From DYFT01 sp041695085 (GTDB taxonomy: Bacteria; Bacteroidota; Ignavibacteria; UBA10030): a stretch of DNA of 64,000 bases. This document shows, piece by piece, positions 34,892 to 43,688 of this stretch; positions within the stretch are counted from its first letter, which is position 1; the number at the start of each line of letters is the position of its first letter. Made by a program: the position numbers and the translations under genes. Under the pieces are notes generated by a model. The model ran no database searches and had not been told where the DNA came from. It saw only the letters and a program-made list of their open reading frames with translations. The DNA lies in NCBI GenBank assembly GCA_041695085.1, contig JBGFRO010000041.1, positions 62,001-126,000 of the forward strand, in the 5' to 3' direction.

Positions 34892-35287
34892 TTACCAGAT
34901 GTAAGCGAGCACTTCGCCGCCGACATGTTCTTTGCGCGCTTTGTGATCCGCCATCACCCCTTTTGAAGTCGAGACAATCGCAACGCCCAATCCTCCAAGG
35001 ACGCGAGGCAATTCCGATACGGGGCGATAGAGGCGGATGCCGGGTCGGCTCACCCGTCGAAGCCCCGAAATCACAGGACGCCCGTTGTTGTACTTCATCT
35101 GAATGCGGAGGACGCCTTGCTTCCCATCTTCAAGAACGGTGTAGCCCGCGATGAACTTCTCCTCAAGCAGAATCTGCGCAATTGCCTTCTTGAGGTTCGA
35201 GGCGGGAACGTCGACTCGTTTGTGTTTCGCTTTCGCTGCGTTCCGGATTCTCGTGAGGAAATCCGAAACGGGATCGGTCATGGACAT
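34892..35287 (-). CDS. rpsH: 30S ribosomal protein S8
   Basis: The 131-residue 16S rRNA-binding protein begins MSMTDPVSDFLTRIRNAAKA and ends with the conserved GGLGVAIVSTSKGVMADHKA and GGEVLAYIW. In E. coli S8 represses the spc operon; whether it does so here cannot be told. Start at 35287 follows AGGAGAAG; an ATG two codons later is possible. Confidence 0.97.
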   Translation of the reverse strand: MSMTDPVSDFLTRIRNAAKAKHKRVDVPASNLKKAIAQILLEEKFIAGYTVLEDGKQGVLRIQMKYNNGRPVISGLRRVSRPGIRLYRPVSELPRVLGGLGVAIVSTSKGVMADHKARKEHVGGEVLAYIW

Positions 35288-35326
35288 TGAATTACTTCTC
35301 CTGAATAAAAATCTGAGCGAAGGTCG

Positions 35327-35512
35327 TTACCAGCTTGCCTTGCGCAGGCCAGGGATTTTTCCTTCCAGCGCGAGATTGCGCAAGCAGATGCGGCAGATGC
35401 CGAACTTCCTGTAGAACGCACGCGGGCGTCCGCAGATGTTACACCGGTTATGTTGGCGAACCTTGTACTTCGGCGTCTTCTTCGCCTTAACCCTCATTGC
35501 TAAACGTGCCAA
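35327..35512 (-). CDS. rpsN: 30S ribosomal protein S14, zinc-binding type (TTG start)
   Basis: The 61-residue short (type Z) S14 has CNIC and CRIC motifs forming a zinc ribbon, with HNRCNICGRPRAFYRKFGIC. The start is TTG at 35512, preceded by AAAAGGAG. An in-frame ATG at codon 6 would remove the conserved MARLAMR start. Confidence 0.96.
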   Translation of the reverse strand: MARLAMRVKAKKTPKYKVRQHNRCNICGRPRAFYRKFGICRICLRNLALEGKIPGLRKASW

Positions 35513-35533
35513 AGCTGCTCCTTTTCTGAATCG

Positions 35534-36220
35534 TTATGCTGCCGTCGCAGTCTGCAACACTTCCTGTCTTTTTACGAACGGAAGTCCCAACGCCTTCAAC
35601 AGCTCATAGGCTTCTTCGTCCGTCTTTGCGGTGGTGACAAAGGTGATGTCCATCCCGCTGATCCGCGACACCTTGTCGACATCGATCTCCGGGAAGATGA
35701 TTTGTTCTTTGACACCCAGCGTATAGTTCCCGTGCCCATCGAATGATCGATCCGAAACCCCTCGGAAGTCGCGCACGCGCGGAAGAGCGATGTTGATGAG
35801 GCGATCCAGAAACTCATACATCGTCGCCCGTCGGAGTGTCACTCTGCAGCCGATGGGGAGTCCTTCTCGTAACTTGAAATTCGAAATTGCTTTCTTGGAT
35901 TTCGTCACGGCCACTTTTTGACCCGTAATGAGCTCTAACTCCTTTACCGCCGTGTCGAGAATCTTCGGGTCCTGCGTTGCGCTTCCGACACCCATGTTGA
36001 CGGAGATCTTCTCCAGACGCGGCACCTGCATGACATTCTTGTAGTTGAAGCGCTTCATCATGTAGGGAATGACGTCCTTCTTATACTGCAGGAACAGGCG
36101 AGGAGGAACGCCCTTCTCGCGCACACCCCCCTGTTTCTTCCCGCCGCCTTCTCCCACCGGTCTTTCAGGCTTCGAGCCCTTCTTCTCTTTTTGTTCTTTT
36201 TGTTCTTTGTCTTTTGCCAT
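35534..36220 (-). CDS. rplE: 50S ribosomal protein L5 with N-terminal extension
   Basis: From about residue 43 the protein is canonical L5 (LFLQYKKDVIPYMMKRFNYK, VPRLEKISVNMGVG, GLPIGCRVTLRRATMYEFLD), which binds 5S rRNA. About 42 charged residues (KEQKEQKEKKGSKPERP onwards) precede it, giving 228 against the usual 180. The extension is low-complexity and probably disordered. Confidence 0.97.
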   Translation of the reverse strand: MAKDKEQKEQKEKKGSKPERPVGEGGGKKQGGVREKGVPPRLFLQYKKDVIPYMMKRFNYKNVMQVPRLEKISVNMGVGSATQDPKILDTAVKELELITGQKVAVTKSKKAISNFKLREGLPIGCRVTLRRATMYEFLDRLINIALPRVRDFRGVSDRSFDGHGNYTLGVKEQIIFPEIDVDKVSRISGMDITFVTTAKTDEEAYELLKALGLPFVKRQEVLQTATAA

Positions 36221-36253
36221 AAATCGTACCTACCTCCTTAGAGGTGCATCCAC

Positions 36254-36577
36254 TTAAAACATTTCGCCCGATTTTCGAGAAATACGCATTGCTTTCCGTT
36301 TCCCTGTGGTTGGGTCTGTGACATGTTTGTAGCCGATGCGCGTCGGCTCGTTCGTCTTCGGGTCGATTACCATGACGTTCGAAGCGTGGATGGGAGCTTC
36401 TTTTTGCATAATCCCCCCTTGGCGATTCTTCTGCGAGGGGCGCGTATGGCGTTTTACCACATTCACCCCTTCGACGATGACCCGGTTCTTTTCCGGAAAC
36501 ACCTTCAACACTTTTCCTTGCTTGCCTTTGAAGTTACCGGCGATCACCATAACCGTATCGTTCTTATGAACGTGCAT
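36254..36577 (-). CDS. rplX: 50S ribosomal protein L24
   Basis: The 107-residue protein has the KOW motif near its start (NDTVMVIAGNFKGKQGKVLK) and the family segment VIVEGVNVVKRHTRPSQKN. It initiates 50S assembly at the 5' end of 23S rRNA. It lies 18 nt after rplN. Confidence 0.97.
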   Translation of the reverse strand: MHVHKNDTVMVIAGNFKGKQGKVLKVFPEKNRVIVEGVNVVKRHTRPSQKNRQGGIMQKEAPIHASNVMVIDPKTNEPTRIGYKHVTDPTTGKRKAMRISRKSGEMF

Positions 36578-36595
36578 ACTCCGTTCCTTTTTTTC

Positions 36596-36964
36596 TTACA
36601 AGACCTCAGGTGCGAGCGAGACGATCTTCATGTACTGCCGCTCACGCAGTTCGCGTGCGACAGGTCCAAAAATACGTGTTCCGCGGGGCTCTCCTTGCTG
36701 ATTCAATAACACAACCGCATTCTCATCGAAGCGAATGTACGAGCCGTCTTTGCGTCCCACTTCCTTCTTGGTGCGCACGACGACCGCTCGCGAGACATCC
36801 CCCTTCTTCACAGGGGCTCCGGGAATGGCGCTTTTCACCGACACGACTACGAGATCGCCCAAGGAGGCGTAACGCTTGTCGTGTCCACCGAGGACGCGAA
36901 TGCAGCGCACCTTCTTGGCGCCTGAGTTATCCGCAACTACTAAGTTCGTTTCTTCTTGAATCAT
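36596..36964 (-). CDS. rplN: 50S ribosomal protein L14
   Basis: The 122-residue protein starts MIQEETNLVVADNSGAKKVR and contains VKSAIPGAPVKKGDVSRAVV and GTRIFGPVARELRE. It contacts 16S rRNA across the subunit bridge. Standard length and position. Confidence 0.98.
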   Translation of the reverse strand: MIQEETNLVVADNSGAKKVRCIRVLGGHDKRYASLGDLVVVSVKSAIPGAPVKKGDVSRAVVVRTKKEVGRKDGSYIRFDENAVVLLNQQGEPRGTRIFGPVARELRERQYMKIVSLAPEVL

Positions 36965-37006
36965 GATCGTCGCTCCGGCATGAGGTCAGAAACCTGCAGT
37001 GAGGAA

Positions 37007-37288
37007 TTACTTTGCTTTCTCCAAGATCTCCACCAGGCGCCATCGCTTCCGCTTGCTGAGCGGCCGCGTCTCCATCACTTTCACCACATCACCAATTCCC
37101 GCCTCCTGCTTTTCGTCATGAGCCATGAGCGTGGAGGTTTGTTTGTAGTACTTCTTGTACAAAGGATGAGGAACCCTACGCTCCAAGGAGACCACGATGC
37201 TCTTCTGCATTTTATTGCTGATCACCTTGCCGATACGAACTTTCCGCCGGTTACGTTGCGAGGCGGAGGTTGTTGCTTCAGTACTCAT
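37007..37288 (-). CDS. rpsQ: 30S ribosomal protein S17
   Basis: The 93-residue OB-fold protein contains RKVRIGKVISNKMQKSIVVS, RVPHPLYKKYYKQTSTLMAH and GDVVKVMETRPLSKRKRWRL. It binds 16S rRNA early in 30S assembly. It lies 3 nt after rpmC. Confidence 0.97.
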   Translation of the reverse strand: MSTEATTSASQRNRRKVRIGKVISNKMQKSIVVSLERRVPHPLYKKYYKQTSTLMAHDEKQEAGIGDVVKVMETRPLSKRKRWRLVEILEKAK

Positions 37289-37291
37289 CCT

Positions 37292-37531
37292 TTACACCTT
37301 CTTCTCTTGTTCGGTGGTTACCGGTTGCGGAGTTGCCGACGGCTTGATGTGCCGCTCACGCAGCACCGTCTTCATCCGCGCAATATCTCTGCGAATGAGC
37401 TTCAGCTTCATTGGATTCTCAAGCTGATTGATGACCTTCTGAAACCGAAGGTTGGCCAGGCTCTCCTCTTCTTCCTGGATACGCTTGATCAATTCAGCAT
37501 CGGACAACTGTCGAAATTCAAATGCTTTCAT
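37292..37531 (-). CDS. rpmC: 50S ribosomal protein L29
   Basis: The 79-residue helical protein has ELIKRIQEEEESLANLRFQK and NPMKLKLIRRDIARMKTVLR, followed by a short charged tail. It lies at the tunnel exit near the docking site for trigger factor. Position between rplP and rpsQ is standard. Confidence 0.96.
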   Translation of the reverse strand: MKAFEFRQLSDAELIKRIQEEEESLANLRFQKVINQLENPMKLKLIRRDIARMKTVLRERHIKPSATPQPVTTEQEKKV

Positions 37532-37546
37532 ACGCTTTCTGGTCTC

Positions 37547-37969
37547 TTAGTGTCCTTCGTAATCTAAACGAGTGACAACCTTCGTCTTGATGGGGAGCTT
37601 GTGCTTCGCGAGATGAAAAGCCTCTTCCGCCACCGCGCGCGTTACTCCGCCAAGCTCAAACAGCACCCGGCCCGGCTTTACTACAGCAACCCAGAATTCC
37701 GGTATGCCCTTCCCACTTCCCATACGAGTCTCCAACGGCTTCTTCGTGACTGGCTTATCCGGAAAGATGCGAATCCAGACTTTCCCTTCGCGCTTCATCA
37801 TGCGGGTCAGGGCAACGCGCGAGGCCTCGATTTGTCGCTGTGTAATCCAACCCGGTTCGAGCGCCTTCAATCCAAAATCGCCAAATGCGATCGTGTTTCC
37901 CCGAGTCGCTTTACCGCGACGACGACCCCGTTGGGCTTTTCGAAACTTGACTCTCTTGGGCATCAACAT
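37547..37969 (-). CDS. rplP: 50S ribosomal protein L16
   Basis: The 140-residue protein contains MPKRVKFRKAQRGRRRGKAT, FGDFGLKALEPGWITQRQIE and VTRMGSGKGIPEFWVAVVKP-type sequence. It binds near the A-site tRNA elbow. An ATG two codons downstream of the chosen one is an alternative start; AAGGAG lies 10 nt before the first. Confidence 0.97.
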   Translation of the reverse strand: MLMPKRVKFRKAQRGRRRGKATRGNTIAFGDFGLKALEPGWITQRQIEASRVALTRMMKREGKVWIRIFPDKPVTKKPLETRMGSGKGIPEFWVAVVKPGRVLFELGGVTRAVAEEAFHLAKHKLPIKTKVVTRLDYEGH

Positions 37970-38028
37970 AGGTTACCAGACTCCTTGTTCATTCTGCGAT
38001 GCAGTCCCGTCGGATGCACACGCCCGGA

Positions 38029-38667
38029 TTATCGCGTTGCAGGACCGAGGATCTCCCCCTTGCAGATCCACACCTTGACGCCGATGGCGCCATAGATGGT
38101 GCGAGCCGTTGCGGTGGCGTAATCAATATCGGCTCGAATGGTGTGAAGCGGAATACGCCCCTCTTTGTATTGCTCGCTGCGGGCAATCTCGGCTCCGCCC
38201 AGCCGTCCTCCGCACATCACGCGAATTCCCTCAGCTCCCATCCGCATCGCCGCCGTGATCGCCTGCTTCATTGCGCGACGGAAGGAGATACGGCCCTCAA
38301 TTTGCGAGGCGATATTCTCCGCAACGAGCGCTGCATCGAGCTCAGGACGCTTGATCTCGTGGATCAGAATCTTCACCTCTTTTGAAGTCACCTTCTTTAA
38401 CTCTTCTTCCAATTGAGCGATCTCTTTCCCACTCTTACCAATGACAATACCGGGGCGGGAGGTGTGGATCGTGATAACGGCGCGTTTCGGCGTTCTGTCG
38501 ATCTGAATCCGGGAGATGCCTGCTTTCTTCAACCGGTTACGGACGTAATTCCGCACCATCAAGTCTTCCTGCAACTTCCCCGCGAATCCCTTCTCATCAT
38601 ACCAGTTGGCATCCCATGTTTTGGTGATGCCGAGCCGAAATCCTACCGGATTGGTTTTTTGACCCAA
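38029..38667 (-). CDS. rpsC: 30S ribosomal protein S3 (TTG start)
   Basis: The 212-residue protein has LGQKTNPVGFRLGITKTWDA at its start, the KH domain (VITIHTSRPGIVIGKSGKEI) and the C-terminal MGAEGIRVMCGGRLGGAEIA. It forms the mRNA entry tunnel. The TTG at 38667 is preceded by GGAGGATC. An upstream frame to 38835 overlaps rplV and encodes only an Arg-rich antiframe, so it is rejected. Confidence 0.96.
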   Translation of the reverse strand: MGQKTNPVGFRLGITKTWDANWYDEKGFAGKLQEDLMVRNYVRNRLKKAGISRIQIDRTPKRAVITIHTSRPGIVIGKSGKEIAQLEEELKKVTSKEVKILIHEIKRPELDAALVAENIASQIEGRISFRRAMKQAITAAMRMGAEGIRVMCGGRLGGAEIARSEQYKEGRIPLHTIRADIDYATATARTIYGAIGVKVWICKGEILGPATR

Positions 38668-38680
38668 GAGATCCTCCTGA

Positions 38681-39157
38681 TTACGATTCTTTCGTGACGG
38701 TCTTCGTTGCGGCCGACTTCTTCGACCGTATCGTCTTCTTCTTTGCTGTTTCTGCCGCTTCTGCTTTGGGAGCCGCCTCGGTTGCTTTCGCTCGAGGCGC
38801 AACATGGACTTTCTCCGGCCTGCGGGCAACGACAATCGTCAAATGATGTGATCGCTTCCGTATGCGGTAGGCCCGCCCCATCGGTGCCGGCATGATGCGC
38901 TTCATCGTCGGTCCGCCATCGACGAACGCTTCCTTCACAAACACGTGTGTCGGATCGATCCGACCGCTCTCATCTTTGTTCTGAAGATTGGAGATCGCGG
39001 AACGCAGAACCTTCTCCGCTGTTTTCGAGGCATGCTTCGGCGAGAAGTGCAGAATGGAGAGAGCCTCCTCCACACCTCGCCCTCTGATGAGATCGATTAC
39101 CAGTCGCATCTTCCTCGGCGACGTTCCGACAAATCTGTTAATTGCTCGTGCTTCCAT
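38681..39157 (-). CDS. rplV: 50S ribosomal protein L22 with C-terminal extension
   Basis: The 158-residue protein contains VGTSPRKMRLVIDLIRGRGV, SKTAEKVLRSAISNLQNKDE and the tunnel-lining loop GPTMKRIMPAPMGRAYRIRK. After the usual end (ITIVV-type segment LTIVVARRPE) about 45 residues rich in Ala, Lys and Thr follow. The ATG at 39157 follows AAAGGAAG; one six codons upstream is less likely. Confidence 0.96.
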   Translation of the reverse strand: MEARAINRFVGTSPRKMRLVIDLIRGRGVEEALSILHFSPKHASKTAEKVLRSAISNLQNKDESGRIDPTHVFVKEAFVDGGPTMKRIMPAPMGRAYRIRKRSHHLTIVVARRPEKVHVAPRAKATEAAPKAEAAETAKKKTIRSKKSAATKTVTKES

Positions 39158-39211
39158 AGATCTTCCTTTTACCACACGGTCGACGACGTCAACCGCGATA
39201 TCTCTCTGTTA

Positions 39212-39499
39212 TTATGCGGGAGACGTTGTCTTTTCACTCTTGATGCCGGGATGTGCCCGGAAGATACGTGTCGGGGCAAACTCTCCCAGCTTGTGTCCCA
39301 CCATTGCTTCCTGAATGTAGACGGGAATGAACTTATTGCCGTTGTGCACCGCGAAGGTATGCCCCACGAAGTCCGGGATGATGGTGCAATCCCTCGCCCA
39401 TGTCTTGATGACCCTTTTTTGATTCGACTTGTTGAGAGCTTCGACTTTCTTCTGCAATTTCGGGTCAACGTATGGACCCTTTTTTAAGGAACGGCTCAT
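39212..39499 (-). CDS. rpsS: 30S ribosomal protein S19
   Basis: The 95-residue head protein starts MSRSLKKGPYVDPKLQKKVE and contains WARDCTIIPDFVGHTFAVHN and GHKLGEFAPTRIFRAHPG. It pairs with S13 near the A site. It lies 21 nt after rplB. Confidence 0.98.
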   Translation of the reverse strand: MSRSLKKGPYVDPKLQKKVEALNKSNQKRVIKTWARDCTIIPDFVGHTFAVHNGNKFIPVYIQEAMVGHKLGEFAPTRIFRAHPGIKSEKTTSPA

Positions 39500-39520
39500 T
39501 GCTTTCGATTCTCGTTAGGT

Positions 39521-40354
39521 TTACTTGCGGCGTTTGACGATGTACTTGTTCGATGGATTCTTCTTTTTGCGCGTCTTCAAACCCTTTGCGTATTTCCCCC
39601 ATGGCGATTCGGGGTGTTGCCAGCCACCGCCACTCTTTGAGCGACCCTCACCACCCCCCATCGGGTGATCGACCGGGTTCATGGCCATACCACGGGTTTG
39701 AGGACGAATTCCAAGCCAACGCGAGCGCCCTGCTTTTCCGAGACTGATATTCTCGTGGTCGGCGTTGCTCACCATGCCGATGGTGGCATAGCAATCGATT
39801 CGCACTTTGCGAACTTCGCCTGAAGGGAGTTTCAGCGTGGCGAACTCTCCCTCTTTCGCCATGAGCTGAATCGAGTTGCCAGCACTCCGACCGACCTGCC
39901 CTCCCTTGCCCGGGCGAAGTTCCACGTTGTGCACGAAGGTTCCGACCGGAATCTCACCAAGCGGTAACGCGTTCCCTGTTTGCACTTCGACACCGGACCC
40001 GGCTTGCACGGTCTGGCCGACTTTCAATCCATCCGGCGCGATGATGTAGCGTTTCTCGCCATCCACATAATGCAAGAGCGCGATACGGGCGGAGCGGTTC
40101 GGATCGTACTCAATCGCAGCCACCTTTGCATCGACGCCTCGCTTATCACGCTTGAAGTCGATGAGCCGGTAGCGGCGCTTGTGACCGCCGCCGCGATGGC
40201 GCGAGGTGATGCGGCCGAGGTTGTTACGCCCTCCACTCTTTTTCAGCGGACGAAGGAGCGATTTCTCCGGCTCGGTCTTGGTGATCTCCTCGAACGTTGA
40301 GATCGAGTAGAACCGAGTGGCCGGCGTCATTGGTCGTAGTTTTCGGATTGCCAT
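39521..40354 (-). CDS. rplB: 50S ribosomal protein L2
   Basis: The 277-residue protein supports the peptidyl-transferase centre. It begins MAIRKLRPMTPATRFYSIST and contains SGGRNNLGRITSRHRGGGHK and the C-terminal MNPVDHPMGGGEGRSKSGGG loop with the conserved His. Length and place after rplW are standard. Confidence 0.98.
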   Translation of the reverse strand: MAIRKLRPMTPATRFYSISTFEEITKTEPEKSLLRPLKKSGGRNNLGRITSRHRGGGHKRRYRLIDFKRDKRGVDAKVAAIEYDPNRSARIALLHYVDGEKRYIIAPDGLKVGQTVQAGSGVEVQTGNALPLGEIPVGTFVHNVELRPGKGGQVGRSAGNSIQLMAKEGEFATLKLPSGEVRKVRIDCYATIGMVSNADHENISLGKAGRSRWLGIRPQTRGMAMNPVDHPMGGGEGRSKSGGGWQHPESPWGKYAKGLKTRKKKNPSNKYIVKRRK

Positions 40355-40376
40355 AACGTGCCTGCCGTTCCTTCAA

Positions 40377-40667
40377 TCAAACATTCTCAAAGTAATCGAT
40401 CTTGTCCCCTTCTTTGAGGGTGACGATCGCTTTCTTCCACGTAGCGGTTCGCCCCTCGAATCGTCCGCGGCGCGTCATCTGCGCTTTTCGCTTTCCTTTG
40501 ACGACCACGGTGCGAACACCGGTTACCCTCACTTTGAACTTCGCCTCAACCGCTTTTGCGATCTCGATCTTGTTTGCATCCTTCAACACTTCAAAAGCGT
40601 ATTGCCGCTGACCCTGCAAGCGGGTAATCTTCTCTGTTACAATGGGACGTGTTAGGATTCCGGACAT
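40377..40667 (-). CDS. rplW: 50S ribosomal protein L23
   Basis: The 96-residue protein contains ILTRPIVTEKITRLQGQRQY and AVEAKFKVRVTGVRTVVVKG, and ends in the family core. It is the main docking site for trigger factor and SRP at the tunnel exit. It lies 9 nt after rplD. Confidence 0.97.
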   Translation of the reverse strand: MSGILTRPIVTEKITRLQGQRQYAFEVLKDANKIEIAKAVEAKFKVRVTGVRTVVVKGKRKAQMTRRGRFEGRTATWKKAIVTLKEGDKIDYFENV

Positions 40668-40676
40668 AGGATTGAC

Positions 40677-41309
40677 TCAATTCTTCAACGAGTTCTGTAA
40701 CACTTCAACGGCGCTCTTCTGGATGAGGAGCACCTGATTATTGAGAATATCGAACGTCGAAGCCTTATCCGCTTCGCGGATGTTCAGGTGAGCGATATTC
40801 CGGCCGGATTTGAAGATCGCTTGATCAGTCTTCGGCGTCAGGAACAACGTCTTCTTACCGCTCAGGGACAACGCTTTTAATACAGATGCCATCTCTCTGG
40901 TCTTGGGAGCATCGATCGTGAAATCCTCCACGACGAGAATCGCCTGGTCTTTCGCCTTGTAGCTGAGTGCGGATTTGCGTGCGAGCGTTTTGACCCTTGC
41001 CGGGAGTTTCACGACGTAGTCGTGCGGTTGAGGGCCGAAAATCGATCCGCCACCGACCCAGAGGGGGGATCGGATCGTTCCGGCACGCGCTCGTCCGGTT
41101 TTCTTCTGCCGATATGGCTTTTTGCCGCCGCCGCGTACTTCATTCCGCGGTTTCACCTTATGCGTGCCCTGGCGTTGATTCGCCTGAATGGAACGAATGG
41201 CCTGATAGATCGCGTGGTCGTTCGGGGTGATCTCAAAGATCTCCGGCGCCAGCTTTACCTTCTCGCCGCTCTTCGTTCCGTCTTTCTTATAGACTTCGAG
41301 TTCCATCAT
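40677..41309 (-). CDS. rplD: 50S ribosomal protein L4
   Basis: The 210-residue protein has the extended tunnel loop (RQGTHKVKPRNEVRGGGKKP, YRQKKTGRARAGTIRSPLWV) and the globular domain with NQVLLIQKSAVEVL. In E. coli L4 represses the S10 operon; no leader of that type was recognised here. Two adjacent ATG codons allow a start one residue later. Confidence 0.97.
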   Translation of the reverse strand: MMELEVYKKDGTKSGEKVKLAPEIFEITPNDHAIYQAIRSIQANQRQGTHKVKPRNEVRGGGKKPYRQKKTGRARAGTIRSPLWVGGGSIFGPQPHDYVVKLPARVKTLARKSALSYKAKDQAILVVEDFTIDAPKTREMASVLKALSLSGKKTLFLTPKTDQAIFKSGRNIAHLNIREADKASTFDILNNQVLLIQKSAVEVLQNSLKN

Positions 41310-41330
41310 TCAGCTTCCTCAGAACAAGGC

Positions 41331-41957
41331 TCAGCCTTGCTTTACAATTTCGAGATAACTATTAATTGCCCCGGGGACCGAACCTTTCACAATCAGGATG
41401 TTCGAATCGGCAATCACCTTTAACACTTTCAGATTCTTGACGGTAACACGATCCCCGCCCATGCGACCCGCCATCCGCATTCCTTTGAACACGCGCGAGG
41501 GGAATGAGCTTCCACCGATCGATCCGGGGGCACGGACACGATCAGACTGACCGTGTGTCGTCATGCCGACGCCGCCGAAGTGATGGCGCTTGACGACGCC
41601 TTGGAAGCCGCGACCCTTCGATCGTCCGGTCACGTCTACCGTGTCTCCTTGATGGAAGAGATCGACTTTCACTTCCGCACCCAATTCCAGCTTCATACCG
41701 TTGAAGTTGCGGAACTCCGAGAGGAGGCGAAGCGGCTTGACGCCGGATTTTTTGAAATGCCCCTTTGTCGGTTTGTTAACGAGGCGCTCTTTGATCTCAT
41801 CGAAACCGAGCTGCACTGCGTCGTACCCATCTTTTTCCTTGGTCTTAATCTGGGTGACGTAGCATGGACCCGCCTCGATGATGGTGCATGGGATCATCTG
41901 CCCATTCTCATCAAAGATGCTTGTCATACCAAGCTTTTTACCTAAGATGCCGCTCAC
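41331..41957 (-). CDS. rplC: 50S ribosomal protein L3 (GTG start)
   Basis: The 208-residue protein starts MSGILGKKLGMTSIFDENGQ and has the long arm reaching the peptidyl-transferase centre (GRGFQGVVKRHHFGGVGMTT, GSIGGSSFPSRVFKGMRMAG). The start codon is GTG at 41957, with AGGAG upstream. Confidence 0.97.
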   Translation of the reverse strand: MSGILGKKLGMTSIFDENGQMIPCTIIEAGPCYVTQIKTKEKDGYDAVQLGFDEIKERLVNKPTKGHFKKSGVKPLRLLSEFRNFNGMKLELGAEVKVDLFHQGDTVDVTGRSKGRGFQGVVKRHHFGGVGMTTHGQSDRVRAPGSIGGSSFPSRVFKGMRMAGRMGGDRVTVKNLKVLKVIADSNILIVKGSVPGAINSYLEIVKQG

Positions 41958-42045
41958 TGTTCTGCTCCTGAGTCATCTCCCCCTCCGAATCACTCCGTTG
42001 TGTCGGGCCGGGGATACACATTGGTCAATACGTGTGAAGCCTTCG

Positions 42046-42354
42046 CTACACCTTGATCTCAACATCCACACCAGCGGGCAATTCGAGTTTCATCAGGGAA
42101 TCGACCGTCTTGCTCGTGGAGTTGAGAATGTCGATCAGTCGCTTATGCGAACGTGTTTCAAATTGCTCGCGCGATTTTTTGTCGACGTGAGGGGACCGGT
42201 TCACCACGAAGAGCGACCGTTTGGTCGGCAAAGGGATGGGACCAGACACAACGGCACCGGTCGACTTCACGGTTTTGATGATCTTCTCCGCCGATTTATC
42301 GATCAGGTTGTGATCGTACGACTTCAACTTGATACGAATCTTTTGACCAGCCAA
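42046..42354 (-). CDS. rpsJ: 30S ribosomal protein S10 (TTG start)
   Basis: The 102-residue protein reads GQKIRIKLKSYDHNLIDKSA then STGAVVSGPIPLPTKRSLFV. It also forms the NusB partner in antitermination. The start is TTG at 42354 with GAGG a few bases before. It heads the S10 cluster, 71 nt after tuf. Confidence 0.96.
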   Translation of the reverse strand: MAGQKIRIKLKSYDHNLIDKSAEKIIKTVKSTGAVVSGPIPLPTKRSLFVVNRSPHVDKKSREQFETRSHKRLIDILNSTSKTVDSLMKLELPAGVDVEIKV

Positions 42355-42425
42355 CGACTAATCCTCGCTGATTGACACGTGAGAAAAAGCAACGGGTTCC
42401 AACCGAAGCCGGAACCCGGAAAACG

Positions 42426-43637
42426 TTACTCGATGATCTTGGTAACGACGCCAGCGCCAACGGTGCGACCGCCTTCGCGAATAGCGAAGCGAAGCCCTTC
42501 TTCCATTGCGATCTCGGAGATCAACTCCACGTTGATCGCGTCCAGGTTGTCACCGGGCATCACCATTTCGACACCCGGGGGGAGAGTAACGACGCCCGTG
42601 ACGTCCGTCGTCCGGAAATAGAACTGTGGACGATATCCATTCAAGAACGGCGTGTGGCGTCCGCCTTCTTCCTTCTTCAGGACGTACACTTGTGCCGTGA
42701 ACTTCTTATGGGGCGTAATCGAACCCGGCTTGGCGATAACCATACCACGCTCCAATTCGTTCTTCTCGACGCCGCGGAGAAGCAATCCGGCATTGTCGCC
42801 CGCCTGAACTTCGTCCAATTCCTTGCGGAACATCTCAGCACCGGTGATGACGGTCTTCTTGTGTGCACCCAGACCGACGATTTCAACCTCATCGCCGACT
42901 TTTGCACGGCCGCGCTCAACCCGTCCGGTTCCGACCGTCCCGCGACCGGTAATCGAAAATACGTCTTCCACCGGCATCAAGAACGGCTTGTCGATGTCGC
43001 GTTTCGGGATAGGAATGTAGGAGTCAACTGCCGCCATCAAATCATAGATGCACTTGAATGCAGGATCATCCGGCGAGCTATCCGGACGCAGCGCCGCTTC
43101 CATCGCCTTCAGCGCCGATCCGCGGATAATGGGAATCTCGTCACCGGGGTACTCATATTTCTTTAACAAGTCACGCAACTCGAGCTCGACCAGATCGAGC
43201 AACTCAGGATCATCCACGGCATCGACCTTATTCATGAAGACAACGATGCGGGGCACACCGACCTGGCGGGCGAGCAGGATGTGCTCGCGCGTTTGCGGCA
43301 TCGGTCCATCGGTAGCTGCAACGACGAGGATGGCTCCGTCCATCTGCGCGGCACCCGTGATCATGTTCTTAACGTAGTCAGCGTGGCCGGGACAGTCCAC
43401 GTGTGCGTAGTGACGGTTCTCCGTCGAATATTCCACGTGCGCCGTTGCAATGGTGATACCGCGCGCCTTCTCTTCGGGGGCGTTGTCGATCGAATCAAAC
43501 GTGCGAACCTCCGACAAGCCCTTCTTCGCCAAGACCATGGTAATCGCCGCGGTCAGCGTGGTCTTGCCGTGGTCGACGTGACCAATCGTGCCGACGTTCA
43601 CGTGCGGCTTGCTGCGATCAAATTTTCCCTTTGCCAT
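42426..43637 (-). CDS. tuf: elongation factor Tu
   Basis: The 403-residue GTPase delivers aminoacyl-tRNA to the ribosome. G1 is GHVDHGKT, G2 is in EEKARGITIATAHVEY, G3 is DCPGHADYVKNM and G4 is NKVD. Domains 2 and 3 follow (GRGTVGTGRVERG, GYRPQFYFRTTDVTG). A small insertion (RPDSSPDDPAFKC) after GSALKA is typical of several phyla. It lies 51 nt after fusA; no second copy is in the window. Confidence 0.98.
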   Translation of the reverse strand: MAKGKFDRSKPHVNVGTIGHVDHGKTTLTAAITMVLAKKGLSEVRTFDSIDNAPEEKARGITIATAHVEYSTENRHYAHVDCPGHADYVKNMITGAAQMDGAILVVAATDGPMPQTREHILLARQVGVPRIVVFMNKVDAVDDPELLDLVELELRDLLKKYEYPGDEIPIIRGSALKAMEAALRPDSSPDDPAFKCIYDLMAAVDSYIPIPKRDIDKPFLMPVEDVFSITGRGTVGTGRVERGRAKVGDEVEIVGLGAHKKTVITGAEMFRKELDEVQAGDNAGLLLRGVEKNELERGMVIAKPGSITPHKKFTAQVYVLKKEEGGRHTPFLNGYRPQFYFRTTDVTGVVTLPPGVEMVMPGDNLDAINVELISEIAMEEGLRFAIREGGRTVGAGVVTKIIE

Positions 43638-43688
43638 TGGATTGATCTCCTTTTGTTGTGTCGTTGGTCTAGTAATGCGTTACACTTG

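Noticed and set aside
38029..38835. Longer S3 reading frame from 38835
   Set aside because: The extra 56 residues are an out-of-frame reading of rplV, rich in Arg and Lys; the TTG at 38667 has a strong ribosome site.
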